Of a stretch of 12,292 bases of DNA, positions 1-6,526 are shown piece after piece. Below the pieces are notes generated by a model that saw only the letters and a list, made by a program, of their open reading frames with translations, ran no database searches and was not told the origin of the DNA. The stretch spans positions 1 to 12,292 of the forward strand of contig PUNU01000217.1 in the NCBI GenBank assembly GCA_003551865.1, read 5' to 3'. Position numbers and translations under genes: made by a program. The DNA comes from Syntrophomonadaceae bacterium. GTDB taxonomy: Bacteria > Bacillota_D > Dethiobacteria > DTU022. Within the stretch, counting starts at the first letter, position 1, and every line of letters starts with the position of its first letter.

Positions 1-107
1 CCCCGGCGACACTTCCTGCCGCAGCGGTTAACCGGATCTCTTCGCTCAGTAAACCGTGTTAATTTACTGCAGGGTTTTGCAGGAAAAAAATAATAGGTAT
101 AGAAAAA

Positions 108-129
108 GGAACCACATGTTTCATGTTCC
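108..129. promoter_or_regulatory. Operator-like inverted repeat upstream of the nucleoside operon
   Basis: The half sites GGAA (108-111) and TTCC (126-129) flank CATG (115-118), TTT and CATG (122-125), giving an imperfect dyad with a three-base bulge. The same stretch contains the direct repeat CATGTT at 115-120 and 122-127. It lies about 50 bp upstream of the -10 box, where an activator or repressor could bind. No matching regulator family is recognised, so the regulatory role is an inference. Confidence 0.3.
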
Positions 130-157
130 AGTGAAAACAAGTAAACACATCGCCGCT

Positions 158-186
158 TTGTAGAATTTTTAACCACAGATTATAAT
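158..186 (+). promoter_or_regulatory. Probable sigma-A promoter of the nucleoside catabolic operon
   Basis: A perfect TATAAT lies at 181-186 with TTGTAG at 158-163, a spacing of 17 bp. The -35 box matches TTGACA only in its TTG half. The predicted RNA start near 193 leaves a leader of about 35 nt before the TTG start at 229, with its ribosome binding site at 216-222. It is the only good promoter seen upstream of the three enzyme genes. Confidence 0.5.
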
Positions 187-228
187 AGCAAAAAGGTCCT
201 ACAAAAAAGCATATCGAGGTGACTACAA

Positions 229-1152
229 TTGAAGAAGCCGGTTATTATTGACTGTGATCCCGGACATGACGATGCTCTGGCGCTAATGCTGGCCTGCGGA
301 AACGATAGCCTGGACTTAAAGGCTGTGACAACCGTAGCGGGCAACCAAACCCTCGACAAGACCTCGCTCAATGCCTTAAAAATCCTCAGTTTTATCAGCA
401 AAGATATCGAAATTGCCGCCGGAGCTGCGAAGCCCTTGTTGAGGAAGCTGGTCACCGCTCCCCAGGTTCATGGAGAAAGTGGTTTGGATGGTCCAATACT
501 GCCCGACCCCGGCCTTGCGATAAGCAGCCGCAGGGCCGTGGATCTGCTGGCGGATACAATTAAAAAAAGTGACACAAAGATCACCTTGATACCGATGGGG
601 CCGCTTACCAATATCGCCCTGCTTTTTTTAACCTACCCGGACAGCAAGGCAGGCATTGAAGAAATTTCTCTCATGGGCGGTGCTCACCTCGGGGGCAACA
701 CTACTCCCGCCGCAGAGTTTAATATTTTAGTGGATCCTGAAGCGGCAAAACTCGTTTTTGAATCGAAGCTTCCCATAACAATGTGCGGTTTGGACGTTAC
801 GCACAAGGCTCAGATCTTTTCTGCAGAAAATGAGCGGATGAGAAACCTGGGCAGATGCGGCAAACTGGCGGCAGAGCTGATAGATTACTACTCCCGCTTC
901 CACACAAAATTTGGATTTAAGGGGAGTCCCCTCCATGATCCGGTTGCCGTTGCCCGGGTTATCGACCCGGATCTCCTGGACACAAAACTGTGCCATGTCA
1001 GTATTGAAACAAAGGGCGAACTCACCACGGGAGCAACAGTAGTAGATTATTATGACGTTTTGGGCAAAGAAAAGAATGCCGCGGTGGCTTTTGACCTGGA
1101 CCGGGAAAGATTTCTGCACCTTCTACTTGAGGCCCTGCGCAAACTCGGTTAA
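229..1152 (+). CDS. Inosine/uridine-preferring nucleoside hydrolase family protein
   Basis: This enzyme hydrolyses the N-glycosidic bond of ribonucleosides to free base and ribose in the cytoplasm. The N-terminal Ca2+/ribose-binding motif is complete, with D10, D14 and D15 in DCDPGHDDALA, then N39 in VAGN. GPLTNIA sits at 124-130, SLMGGA at 147-152, EFN at 163-165, and the HDP motif near the C-terminus gives H236 and D237, equivalent to the catalytic histidine and metal aspartate of IU-NH enzymes. Length (307 residues) is normal for the family. TTG is chosen as start because GAGGTGA (216-222) lies 6 nt upstream and the protein begins directly with the conserved strand. It is the first gene of an apparent operon with the deaminase 29 bp downstream and ribokinase. 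Family membership is secure; whether it prefers purine or pyrimidine nucleosides cannot be read from sequence alone. Confidence 0.95.
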   Translation: MKKPVIIDCDPGHDDALALMLACGNDSLDLKAVTTVAGNQTLDKTSLNALKILSFISKDIEIAAGAAKPLLRKLVTAPQVHGESGLDGPILPDPGLAISSRRAVDLLADTIKKSDTKITLIPMGPLTNIALLFLTYPDSKAGIEEISLMGGAHLGGNTTPAAEFNILVDPEAAKLVFESKLPITMCGLDVTHKAQIFSAENERMRNLGRCGKLAAELIDYYSRFHTKFGFKGSPLHDPVAVARVIDPDLLDTKLCHVSIETKGELTTGATVVDYYDVLGKEKNAAVAFDLDRERFLHLLLEALRKLG

Positions 1153-1181
1153 TGACGCTCTTTTTAAAGGAGGAGTAGCTG

Positions 1182-2489
1182 TTGGCATGGGACATTGTTG
1201 TTAGCGGCACCGGTATAATTGATGAAAACGGAGATATCGAAGCAAACAAAACCCTGTTTATCAAAGACGGAGCGATAAAAAAAATTGCTCCCGCCGGAGA
1301 AAACGGAGAAAACAAGGAAGAAACCGGGGAAAAAATAAACGCCGCAGGCAAATTCGTAACTCCCGGTTTTGTTAACCTGCATACTCACTCTCCGATGAAT
1401 ATTTTTAAAGGAATTGCCGAAGATGTAAATATCAACGACTGGTTTAACCGCGAAATCTGGCCTTATGAAAGTGTAATGACCGAAAACGACGCTTACTACG
1501 GCTCCCTCGCGGCCATATGTGAAATGCTTGCCTGTGGGGTAAGCGCTTTTGCCGATCATTACTTTTTTGCAGACAAAATAAGCGAAGCCATACTGGAAAC
1601 CGGGATTAAAGGCGAGATGGCTCCCACAATTTTCGGGGGCAGGGACGACTTAAATGAGCAGTTAGGCAAAGCGGAAAAAGTCTTCGAAAAATGGGGAGAC
1701 AGTTCATCAAGGCTGAAGTTCCGAATGGGGCCACACGCTCCTTATACCTGCCCCGGTGAAAGCCTGCAGGTTATTATTGAGAAAGCAAAAGATTTGGGGA
1801 TGGGCATCCATATTCATTTATCGGAAACAAAACAGCAGGTTGAAGAAAGTATTAAAACACACGGCAAGACTCCGTTTCAAATACTGCATGAAGCAGGAGG
1901 ATTCGACCTGCCCCTGATCATTGCTCACGGTATATGGATGGAAGAAGATGACCGGCAATATATAAATAATGACACCTTTTTTGCCCTAAGCCCAAAAACT
2001 TACATGAAAATGGGCATGGGCGGAAACCGAATATGGGACGACTACAAAAACCTGCCCCTGTGCATGGGAACTGACGGAGCAGCAAGCTCCAATACCCTCA
2101 ACCCCCTGGAACAGGCTAGATTGTTTGCCCTGCTGGGGAAATTTATCACCGGCCAACCGGAAAAGTTCGGGGGCCGGGATATATGGAAAATGCTGATGAG
2201 GGGGCACAAAGCATTAAGCTTTAATTCCGGCAGGATTAAAGAAGGATACTCTGCAGACCTGCTGGTCTGGGATTTAAAAAATGTAATGACCGGCCCCCTG
2301 TACAATCCCCTTTCCTCCATACTGTACAGCAGTGAATCAAAACACATCATCCATTCAATCATAGACGGTCGTCTGGTCAAGAAAAACGGGAAACTGCTTT
2401 TTGATTGCCCAAAAATTTACGATGCCCTTGACCTGCTCTCGCAAGACCTCCTGAAACGGGGCAAGGGAAAGGCAAAAGTAATCTACTAA
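1182..2489 (+). CDS. Amidohydrolase, 5'-methylthioadenosine/S-adenosylhomocysteine deaminase-like
   Basis: This is a metal-dependent aminohydrolase of the COG0402 amidohydrolase superfamily, most like MTA/SAH deaminases that convert the 6-amino group of adenosine derivatives to a 6-oxo group. Metal ligands are visible as HTH (H67, H69), H212 in HIHLSET and D298 in GTDGA, with catalytic E215 and H249 in AHG. The family hallmarks EIWPYE (91-96), FADHYFF (123-129) and PHAPYTC (184-190) are present, and the RIKEGYSADLLVWD segment (351-364) returns to the composite beta-domain formed by the first 60 residues. The TTG start has AAAGGAGGAG (1166-1175) 6 nt upstream. In this operon a role in deaminating imported or salvaged adenosine-type nucleosides before hydrolysis is likely. 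MTA, SAH, 5'-deoxyadenosine or guanosine remain possible substrates, because COG0402 specificity is hard to predict. Confidence 0.85.
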   Translation: MAWDIVVSGTGIIDENGDIEANKTLFIKDGAIKKIAPAGENGENKEETGEKINAAGKFVTPGFVNLHTHSPMNIFKGIAEDVNINDWFNREIWPYESVMTENDAYYGSLAAICEMLACGVSAFADHYFFADKISEAILETGIKGEMAPTIFGGRDDLNEQLGKAEKVFEKWGDSSSRLKFRMGPHAPYTCPGESLQVIIEKAKDLGMGIHIHLSETKQQVEESIKTHGKTPFQILHEAGGFDLPLIIAHGIWMEEDDRQYINNDTFFALSPKTYMKMGMGGNRIWDDYKNLPLCMGTDGAASSNTLNPLEQARLFALLGKFITGQPEKFGGRDIWKMLMRGHKALSFNSGRIKEGYSADLLVWDLKNVMTGPLYNPLSSILYSSESKHIIHSIIDGRLVKKNGKLLFDCPKIYDALDLLSQDLLKRGKGKAKVIY

Positions 2490-2575
2490 AGGCCGGACAA
2501 TGTGTAATTGGCCCGGAGTAAGAATAAATAAATCATCCGGTATAAATATCAAGGCCTTTGACAGGGGTGAAAAAG
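2490..2575 (+). promoter_or_regulatory. Deaminase-ribokinase spacer with terminal inverted repeat
   Basis: The 7-bp arms AAAGGCC (2488-2494, overlapping the deaminase stop) and GGCCTTT (2553-2559, just before the ribokinase ribosome binding site) can pair around about 58 nt. No promoter or T-run terminator is seen, so ribokinase is probably co-transcribed with the genes before it. A role in adjusting ribokinase translation is conjecture. Confidence 0.2.
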
Positions 2576-3475
2576 TTGCAGATTGCAGTGGTGGGAAGCA
2601 CAAATATGGATTATGTTTATCAATTGAAAGCTTTACCGCAAAAAGGAGAAACCGTCATTGCCGAAGCAATGAAAAAAGCCGGCGGGGGAAAAGGGGCCAA
2701 CCAGGCTGTAGCGGTGAGAAGGCTGGGAGAAAAAGTTCTGTTTGTCAGCGCACTGGGAAAAGACTACAACGGCAAGTTTTTGGCCAAAAATTTCGAATCC
2801 GAAGGTATCAGCCTGTCCGGAATAGAGTTCTTTGAAGGGCCGACCGGAAATGCGGTAATAAACGTCGATCATGGCGGTAATAATACCATCGTAGTCTATT
2901 CCGGCGCCAACGGCCTGCTGGAGAAAAAACAGATTGACAGGCACGAAGCCGAGCTTAAAAAAGTGCAATATATAATCGTGCAGCTGGAAATTCCCATTGC
3001 CACTGTAGAATACGTGATCGAAAAATCCAAGCTCTGGGGAAACAAGGTGATTTTAAACCCCGCCCCCGCCGCCGAATTATCCGACAAGACATATGAGCAG
3101 TTGTTCATGCTTACTCCCAATGAAACAGAGTTGAAACTATTAACAAAGGAAGACGATGTCCAAAAAGGAGCCTGGGTCCTGCTTCAAAAAGGTGTCGAAA
3201 ATGTTGTGATCACCCTGGGGGAAAAAGGCAGTTTTTTTGTCAATAAAGAAAGAGAGGTGATGGTCGAAACATTTTCCGTCAAAGCATTGGACAGCACGGC
3301 GGCGGGTGATTCCTTCAACGCCGCCCTGGCAGTAGCACTGCTTAAAGGCGGCGGTATCGAAAGCTGCCTCAAATTCGCCAATGCAGCCGGGGCTCTGACT
3401 GCCACCAGATTTGGTGCGCAGGAGGCACTGCCCACTATAGAAGAGGTGGAAACCCTTGCAGGCAGAAGAGAATAA
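2576..3475 (+). CDS. rbsK: Ribokinase (PfkB family)
   Basis: Ribokinase phosphorylates D-ribose with ATP to ribose 5-phosphate. The PfkB fold is clear: an N-terminal strand with GSTNMD (7-12), the substrate loop GGGKGANQA (36-44), NPAPAAELSD (161-170) followed by TPNETE (180-185), and the anion-hole/catalytic motif DSTAAGDSFNAALA (239-252) with catalytic base D245. The AAGD form and the NPAP...TPNE block resemble ribokinases more than fructokinases or adenosine kinases. The start is TTG 2576, because AGGGGTGA (2563-2570) lies 5 nt upstream and the first codon is followed immediately by the conserved IAVVGS strand. In-frame GTG 2567 and TTG 2558 would add 3 or 6 residues but have poorer ribosome binding sites. 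The product is 299 residues, normal for the family. Next to the nucleoside hydrolase it would consume the released ribose. Confidence 0.93.
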   Translation: MQIAVVGSTNMDYVYQLKALPQKGETVIAEAMKKAGGGKGANQAVAVRRLGEKVLFVSALGKDYNGKFLAKNFESEGISLSGIEFFEGPTGNAVINVDHGGNNTIVVYSGANGLLEKKQIDRHEAELKKVQYIIVQLEIPIATVEYVIEKSKLWGNKVILNPAPAAELSDKTYEQLFMLTPNETELKLLTKEDDVQKGAWVLLQKGVENVVITLGEKGSFFVNKEREVMVETFSVKALDSTAAGDSFNAALAVALLKGGGIESCLKFANAAGALTATRFGAQEALPTIEEVETLAGRRE

Positions 3476-3557
3476 CAGGTCTTCCTGTCAGGGCAAATAA
3501 GTAAAATATGAGTAACTACTCAGCCTATTATCCTTGTTGAATGAAAAGTGGCGCCAT

Positions 3558-3634
3558 GGAGACGGTCCGAACGCCCCCACTTATCTGGGTTCTGACCTCT
3601 GACTTCTATTATGGGAGACGGTGGAACCGTCCCC
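3558..3634. repeat. Repeat/hairpin element with GGAGACGGT direct copies
   Basis: GGAGACGGT occurs at 3558-3566 and 3614-3622. The second copy forms a 6-bp hairpin GACGGT (3617-3622), loop GGA, ACCGTC (3626-3631), followed by CCC. The arrangement resembles the dispersed GGGACGGTN(n)ACCGTCCC-type elements that I recall from some Clostridia genomes. Only this one locus is visible, so whether it is a genome-wide repeat is unproven. Confidence 0.35.
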
Positions 3635-3723
3635 TGTGGCTTAGCGGGTTAGGCCTGTAGTTACAAATATAATAAAAAAGAGCATTGCTTTTTGCCTGTT
3701 TTATGGTAGCATTATCTTGGATG

Positions 3724-3764
3724 AGCCCGTCGGCCTGCCGCCCACCGCGGCGGGATTTCGGGCT
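3724..3764 (+). promoter_or_regulatory. Two-tier stem-loop in the lipoprotein gene leader
   Basis: The outer stem AGCCCG (3724-3729) pairs with CGGGCT (3759-3764), and an inner stem CCGCC (3738-3742) pairs with GGCGG (3749-3753). No T-run follows, so it is not an intrinsic terminator. It ends about 20 nt before the AAAGGGGG ribosome binding site. I do not recognise a known riboswitch, including the purine riboswitch. It may stabilise the mRNA or be the remnant of a regulatory leader. Confidence 0.3.
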
Positions 3765-3800
3765 TGCCGCAATAACTAAACTCAAAGGGGGCAATTTATT

Positions 3801-4871
3801 GTGAACAAAAAGTTGTGGCTGGTGGCATTTCTGGTTCTCATTATGGCAGCAGGCCTGGTCTTTGCCGGATGTGACGTGGAAGAGCCGGAGGAACCCGTCG
3901 ATCCGGAAGAACCGGAAGAGCCGGTAGAGCCGGAAGAACCCGAAGCATTAGGTGTTTCAGTAATTGTTGCCGGCACCCTCGGTGACAGGTCTTTCTACGA
4001 TTCAGCTGAAGAAGGACTGCAGAGATCGATTGAAGAGTACGGCATCGAAGAAAGGGTTCTTGAATGCAGGGAAGACCCCGCCGCATTTTTCGATCAAATC
4101 CTGGCAGGAGCAGAAAATGACGATATTGTGGTATCCGTAGGATTCCAGCTGGTTGATGATACGATCGATATCGCCGAGCAGTTCCCGGAAGTTGACTTCT
4201 TTATGGTTGACATGGAAGGAGAAGGCCCGGACAACCTGACCTGGATCATTTATGAAGAGCACGAAGGCTCTTTCCTGGCCGGTGCCCTTGCCGCCATGAT
4301 GACCCAGCAGACCGACATTGAAGGAATATCGGAAGAAAAGAAAGTTGGGCTCGTTGGCGGAATGGACATCCCGGTAATTAGAAACTTTATTACCGGCTAC
4401 GAGCAGGGAGTGGAATACGTGGACGATGAAGTGGAAGTGATGGTGGCATTTGCCGGCGACTTTGAAGACCCGGCAGCCGGCAAAGAAAACGCCCTGGAGC
4501 TTTACGACCGGGGAGCCGATATAGTATTCCAGGTTGCCGGAAAAACCGGTGAAGGCATCTTTGAAGCAGCCGAAGAAGCCGGGCGCTATGCTATTGGTGT
4601 AGACGCCGACCAGGGCTGGATCAGCCCGGACCATATCATCGCCAGTATGATGAAAGAAGTCGGTTTTTCTATATATGAAAGCATCGGCAGAGTGATAGAC
4701 GGCACCCTCGACAGGGGGTCTGTCTACAGGTACGGCCTGGAAGAAGACGGGGTCGGTCTCTGCTGGAGCGACAACATGGAGAGGCATGTCCCCCAGGAAA
4801 TATGGGAAGATTTGGAAGAAATTGAAGAGTTAATCAGAACAGGCGAAATTGTGGTAGAACGCTACAACTAA
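3801..4871 (+). CDS. BMP-family nucleoside-binding lipoprotein (ABC transporter substrate-binding protein)
   Basis: This is the extracellular substrate-binding protein of a nucleoside ABC importer, of the Bmp/PnrA/TmpC family. Residues 1-23 form a lipoprotein signal peptide (KK, a hydrophobic core, then FAGC), and C24 is the predicted lipidated cysteine. Residues 27-47 are a Glu/Pro-rich tether made of two nine-residue units plus a partial third. The binding domain follows from about residue 51, with GDRSFYDSAEEGL (61-73), GLVGGMD (183-189), FQVAGKTGEGIFEAA (243-257) and IGVDADQ (265-271), all typical of the family. Length is 356 residues. The GTG start has AAAGGGGGC (3785-3793) upstream. The protein is strikingly acidic. 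A strong terminator directly follows, and the ATPase and two permeases lie downstream in the usual order. Nucleoside binding is expected from the family and the neighbouring catabolic genes, but the exact ligand is not known. Confidence 0.93.
   Translation: MNKKLWLVAFLVLIMAAGLVFAGCDVEEPEEPVDPEEPEEPVEPEEPEALGVSVIVAGTLGDRSFYDSAEEGLQRSIEEYGIEERVLECREDPAAFFDQILAGAENDDIVVSVGFQLVDDTIDIAEQFPEVDFFMVDMEGEGPDNLTWIIYEEHEGSFLAGALAAMMTQQTDIEGISEEKKVGLVGGMDIPVIRNFITGYEQGVEYVDDEVEVMVAFAGDFEDPAAGKENALELYDRGADIVFQVAGKTGEGIFEAAEEAGRYAIGVDADQGWISPDHIIASMMKEVGFSIYESIGRVIDGTLDRGSVYRYGLEEDGVGLCWSDNMERHVPQEIWEDLEEIEELIRTGEIVVERYN
3879..3941 (+). repeat. 27-nt coding repeat giving the Glu/Pro tether
   Basis: The codons for residues 27-47 of the lipoprotein read as EEPEEPVDP, EEPEEPVEP and a partial EEP, a nine-residue (27-nt) unit in about 2.3 imperfect copies. 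It lies between the lipidated cysteine and the ligand-binding domain, so it probably acts as an extended spacer through the cell wall. Such repeats can change copy number by slippage. Confidence 0.7.
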
Positions 4872-4894
4872 ACGGTGTGCTGATAGAAATCCGG

Positions 4895-4933
4895 GGGTGT
4901 AAAGCGTTGCTATAATGCTTTACACCCTTTTTT
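4895..4933 (+). terminator. Intrinsic terminator after the lipoprotein gene
   Basis: A perfect 11-bp stem pairs GGGTGTAAAGC (4895-4905) with GCTTTACACCC (4917-4927) around an 11-nt loop, followed by six T residues (4928-4933). It lies 24 bp after the lipoprotein stop and 54 bp before the ATPase start. This arrangement usually makes the binding protein more abundant than the membrane components, with the transporter genes expressed by read-through or by a separate promoter. Confidence 0.9.
4908..4916 (+). promoter_or_regulatory. Extended -10 box in the terminator loop, candidate ABC operon promoter
   Basis: The terminator loop contains TGCTATAAT, a perfect extended -10 element (TGnTATAAT). 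No TTGACA-like -35 box is found at 16-18 bp, although extended -10 promoters can work without one. A start near 4923 would fall in the 3' arm of the hairpin, so the RNA could not form the terminator, and the leader to the ATPase gene would be about 65 nt. Function is inferred from sequence only. Confidence 0.4.
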
Positions 4934-4987
4934 CTAAGTGGGGCATAATCTGTTACAGTCTTGTATTCAGATCCGGCGGGAGGTATT

Positions 4988-6526
4988 ATGGTGGCCGAAA
5001 CCATCATCAGCTTAAAAGGCATAACAAAACATTTTCCCGGAGTGCTGGCAAACAACGATATTAGTATCGACATAAAAAGAGGAGAGGTCCATGCTATTAT
5101 CGGGGAAAATGGTGCCGGCAAATCAACTTTAATGAACATATTATACGGAATATACCAGCCCGACCAGGGTGATGTTTATATAAGCGGCGAAAAAACCCGC
5201 ATCGACAGCCCGAAAGCCGCTATAAGTAAGGGTATTGGAATGGTGCACCAGCACTTTATGCTCGTTCCCTCCCTCACCGTGGTGGAAAACATTGTTTTGG
5301 GCAACGAACCTAAAAAAGGCGTTATCTATGACTTCAAAGAAGCCCGCAGTTTGACAAAAGCGCTTTCTGAGAGATTTAATTTAAAAATCGACCCCGACGC
5401 GATAGTCGAAGACATACCTGTCGGAATCCAGCAGAGAATTGAGATATTAAAAACCCTCTACCGGGGGGCCGAAATCTTGATCCTTGACGAACCTACAGCC
5501 GTCCTTACACCCCAGGAAACTGAAGAGCTCTTTAAAACAATAAAAACCCTGAAAAGAGAAGGCAAAACAATCATATTTATCACCCACAAGCTTCAAGAAG
5601 TGATGGCTGTTTCAGACCGGGTTTCGGTCCTGAGAAGAGGCAACCTGGAAGGCACCATCAGCACGGCCGAAACTAACCCCGCCAGCCTCGCCAACCTTAT
5701 GGTGGGTCGGGAGGTTTTGTTTTCAATCGAAAAGAAAAAGGCCAACCCGGGAAAAGTGCTTTTGGAACTGGAAAACATTCAAACCCTGGACAACCGGGAT
5801 ATCCAGGTAGTCAAAGGCATCTCGCTAAAAGCCCGGGCAGGCGAAATCCTGGGCATCGCGGGAGTGGAAGGAAACGGCCAATCCGAACTGGTCGAAGCCT
5901 TAACCGGCCTGCGTCCGATAACCGGGGGAAAAATGTTATTCCAGGGAACCGACGTAACAAATTACAGCACCAAACAGTTCAGGGAAGCGGGCATCTCGTA
6001 CATACCTGCGGACAGGATAAAATACGGCCTGAACGCCTACGGCAAAATATACGAAAACGCCATTATCGGCAGGCAGGATAAAAAACCTTTTACGACCAAC
6101 CTCTTTAACTTGAATTTCAGGAAAATCAAGGATTTTACCCTCGACCTGATCAAAACCTACGATGTCAGGACCCCAGATGAAAGCGTTACCGCCGGCTCTC
6201 TCTCGGGGGGAAACATGCAGAAGCTGATTCTCGCCCGGGAATTCTCCTTCGATTCACAATTCCTCATCATCAACCAGCCCACCAGGGGGCTCGATGTGGG
6301 AGCGATTGAATTCATCCATGAGCAGATCATCAAAAAAAGAGACGAAGGCTGCGGGATTGTCCTCGTCTCCGCCGAGCTCGATGAAATATTCCAGGTAGCC
6401 GACCGGATTCTAGTCATATATGAAGGGCGTATAAACGGCGAGTTTTTCCCCGAAGAAGTTACAAAGGAAAGAGTCGGTTATTACATGCTCGGCGCCAACG
6501 TAGAAAGGGGCGATGCAGTTGGCTAA
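4988..6526 (+). CDS. Nucleoside ABC transporter, double ATP-binding protein
   Basis: This cytoplasmic ATPase has two nucleotide-binding domains and powers the BMP-dependent importer, similar to RbsA/YufO-type sugar and nucleoside transporters. NBD1 has Walker A GENGAGKST (39-47), a Q-loop in HQHF (87-90), a variant signature VGIQQ (145-149), Walker B LILDEP with D167 and E168, and H200. NBD2 has a degenerate Walker A GVEGNGQSE (292-300) lacking the usual lysine, a canonical signature LSGGN (405-409), and LIINQPTRGLD (426-436), where Walker B acidic residues are replaced by N and Q. Such asymmetry is typical of this family and implies one main hydrolysis site. ATG 4988 lies 4 nt after GGAGG (4979-4983); GTG 4991 is an equally good alternative with better spacing. 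In-frame TTG 4961 lies upstream of that site and is rejected. The gene overlaps the next permease by 14 nt. Confidence 0.93.
   Translation: MVAETIISLKGITKHFPGVLANNDISIDIKRGEVHAIIGENGAGKSTLMNILYGIYQPDQGDVYISGEKTRIDSPKAAISKGIGMVHQHFMLVPSLTVVENIVLGNEPKKGVIYDFKEARSLTKALSERFNLKIDPDAIVEDIPVGIQQRIEILKTLYRGAEILILDEPTAVLTPQETEELFKTIKTLKREGKTIIFITHKLQEVMAVSDRVSVLRRGNLEGTISTAETNPASLANLMVGREVLFSIEKKKANPGKVLLELENIQTLDNRDIQVVKGISLKARAGEILGIAGVEGNGQSELVEALTGLRPITGGKMLFQGTDVTNYSTKQFREAGISYIPADRIKYGLNAYGKIYENAIIGRQDKKPFTTNLFNLNFRKIKDFTLDLIKTYDVRTPDESVTAGSLSGGNMQKLILAREFSFDSQFLIINQPTRGLDVGAIEFIHEQIIKKRDEGCGIVLVSAELDEIFQVADRILVIYEGRINGEFFPEEVTKERVGYYMLGANVERGDAVG

Larger units (their letters stand above)
1..228. 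other. Leader region upstream of the nucleoside operon; no complete gene
   Basis: No start-to-stop gene is supported here. One frame is open from the window edge to a TAA at 91-93 (30 codons) and another to a TAA at 60-62. Either could be the tail of an upstream gene, but both are too short to recognise. Visible structures are a small palindrome CGGTTAACCG (25-34), a weak CTGCA/TGCAG hairpin near 68-83 without a T-run, an inverted repeat at 108-129 and a probable promoter at 158-186. Confidence 0.5.
3476..3800. other. 325-bp intergenic region between ribokinase and the lipoprotein gene
   Basis: No convincing gene lies here. The region contains in order: a short ACAGG/CCTGT hairpin at the ribokinase stop (3475-3488, no T-run); two copies of GGAGACGGT (3558-3566 and 3614-3622), the second part of a GACGGT-GGA-ACCGTC hairpin; a TATAAT at 3668-3673 without a matching -35; an AT-rich hairpin AAAGAGC-ATT-GCTTTTT (3677-3693), which may be a weak terminator; and a larger structured element at 3724-3764. 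A promoter for the lipoprotein gene is expected here but cannot be assigned with confidence. Confidence 0.5.

Noticed and set aside
3668..3673. TATAAT as a promoter for the lipoprotein gene
   Set aside because: No -35-like hexamer lies 16-18 bp upstream and an AT-rich hairpin follows at once, so it is not listed as a promoter.
3609..3794. Small minus-strand ORF in the ribokinase-lipoprotein spacer
   Set aside because: It has no domain, runs through the hairpins, and shows no convincing ribosome binding site; it is best treated as chance.
3782..3976. Minus-strand ORF with a Gly/Ser-rich repeated protein
   Set aside because: It is the antisense shadow of the Glu/Pro tether of the lipoprotein gene; the repeat exists because the + strand codes for EEP units.
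4002..4787. Long (261-codon) minus-strand ORF
   Set aside because: It lies entirely antisense to the well-supported BMP lipoprotein gene, has no recognisable domain, and its composition is that of a shadow frame.
6278..6300. ATPase second Walker B lacking acidic residues as a sign of an inactive gene
   Set aside because: Loss of catalytic residues in the second nucleotide-binding domain is normal for this sugar/nucleoside ABC ATPase family; the first domain is intact.
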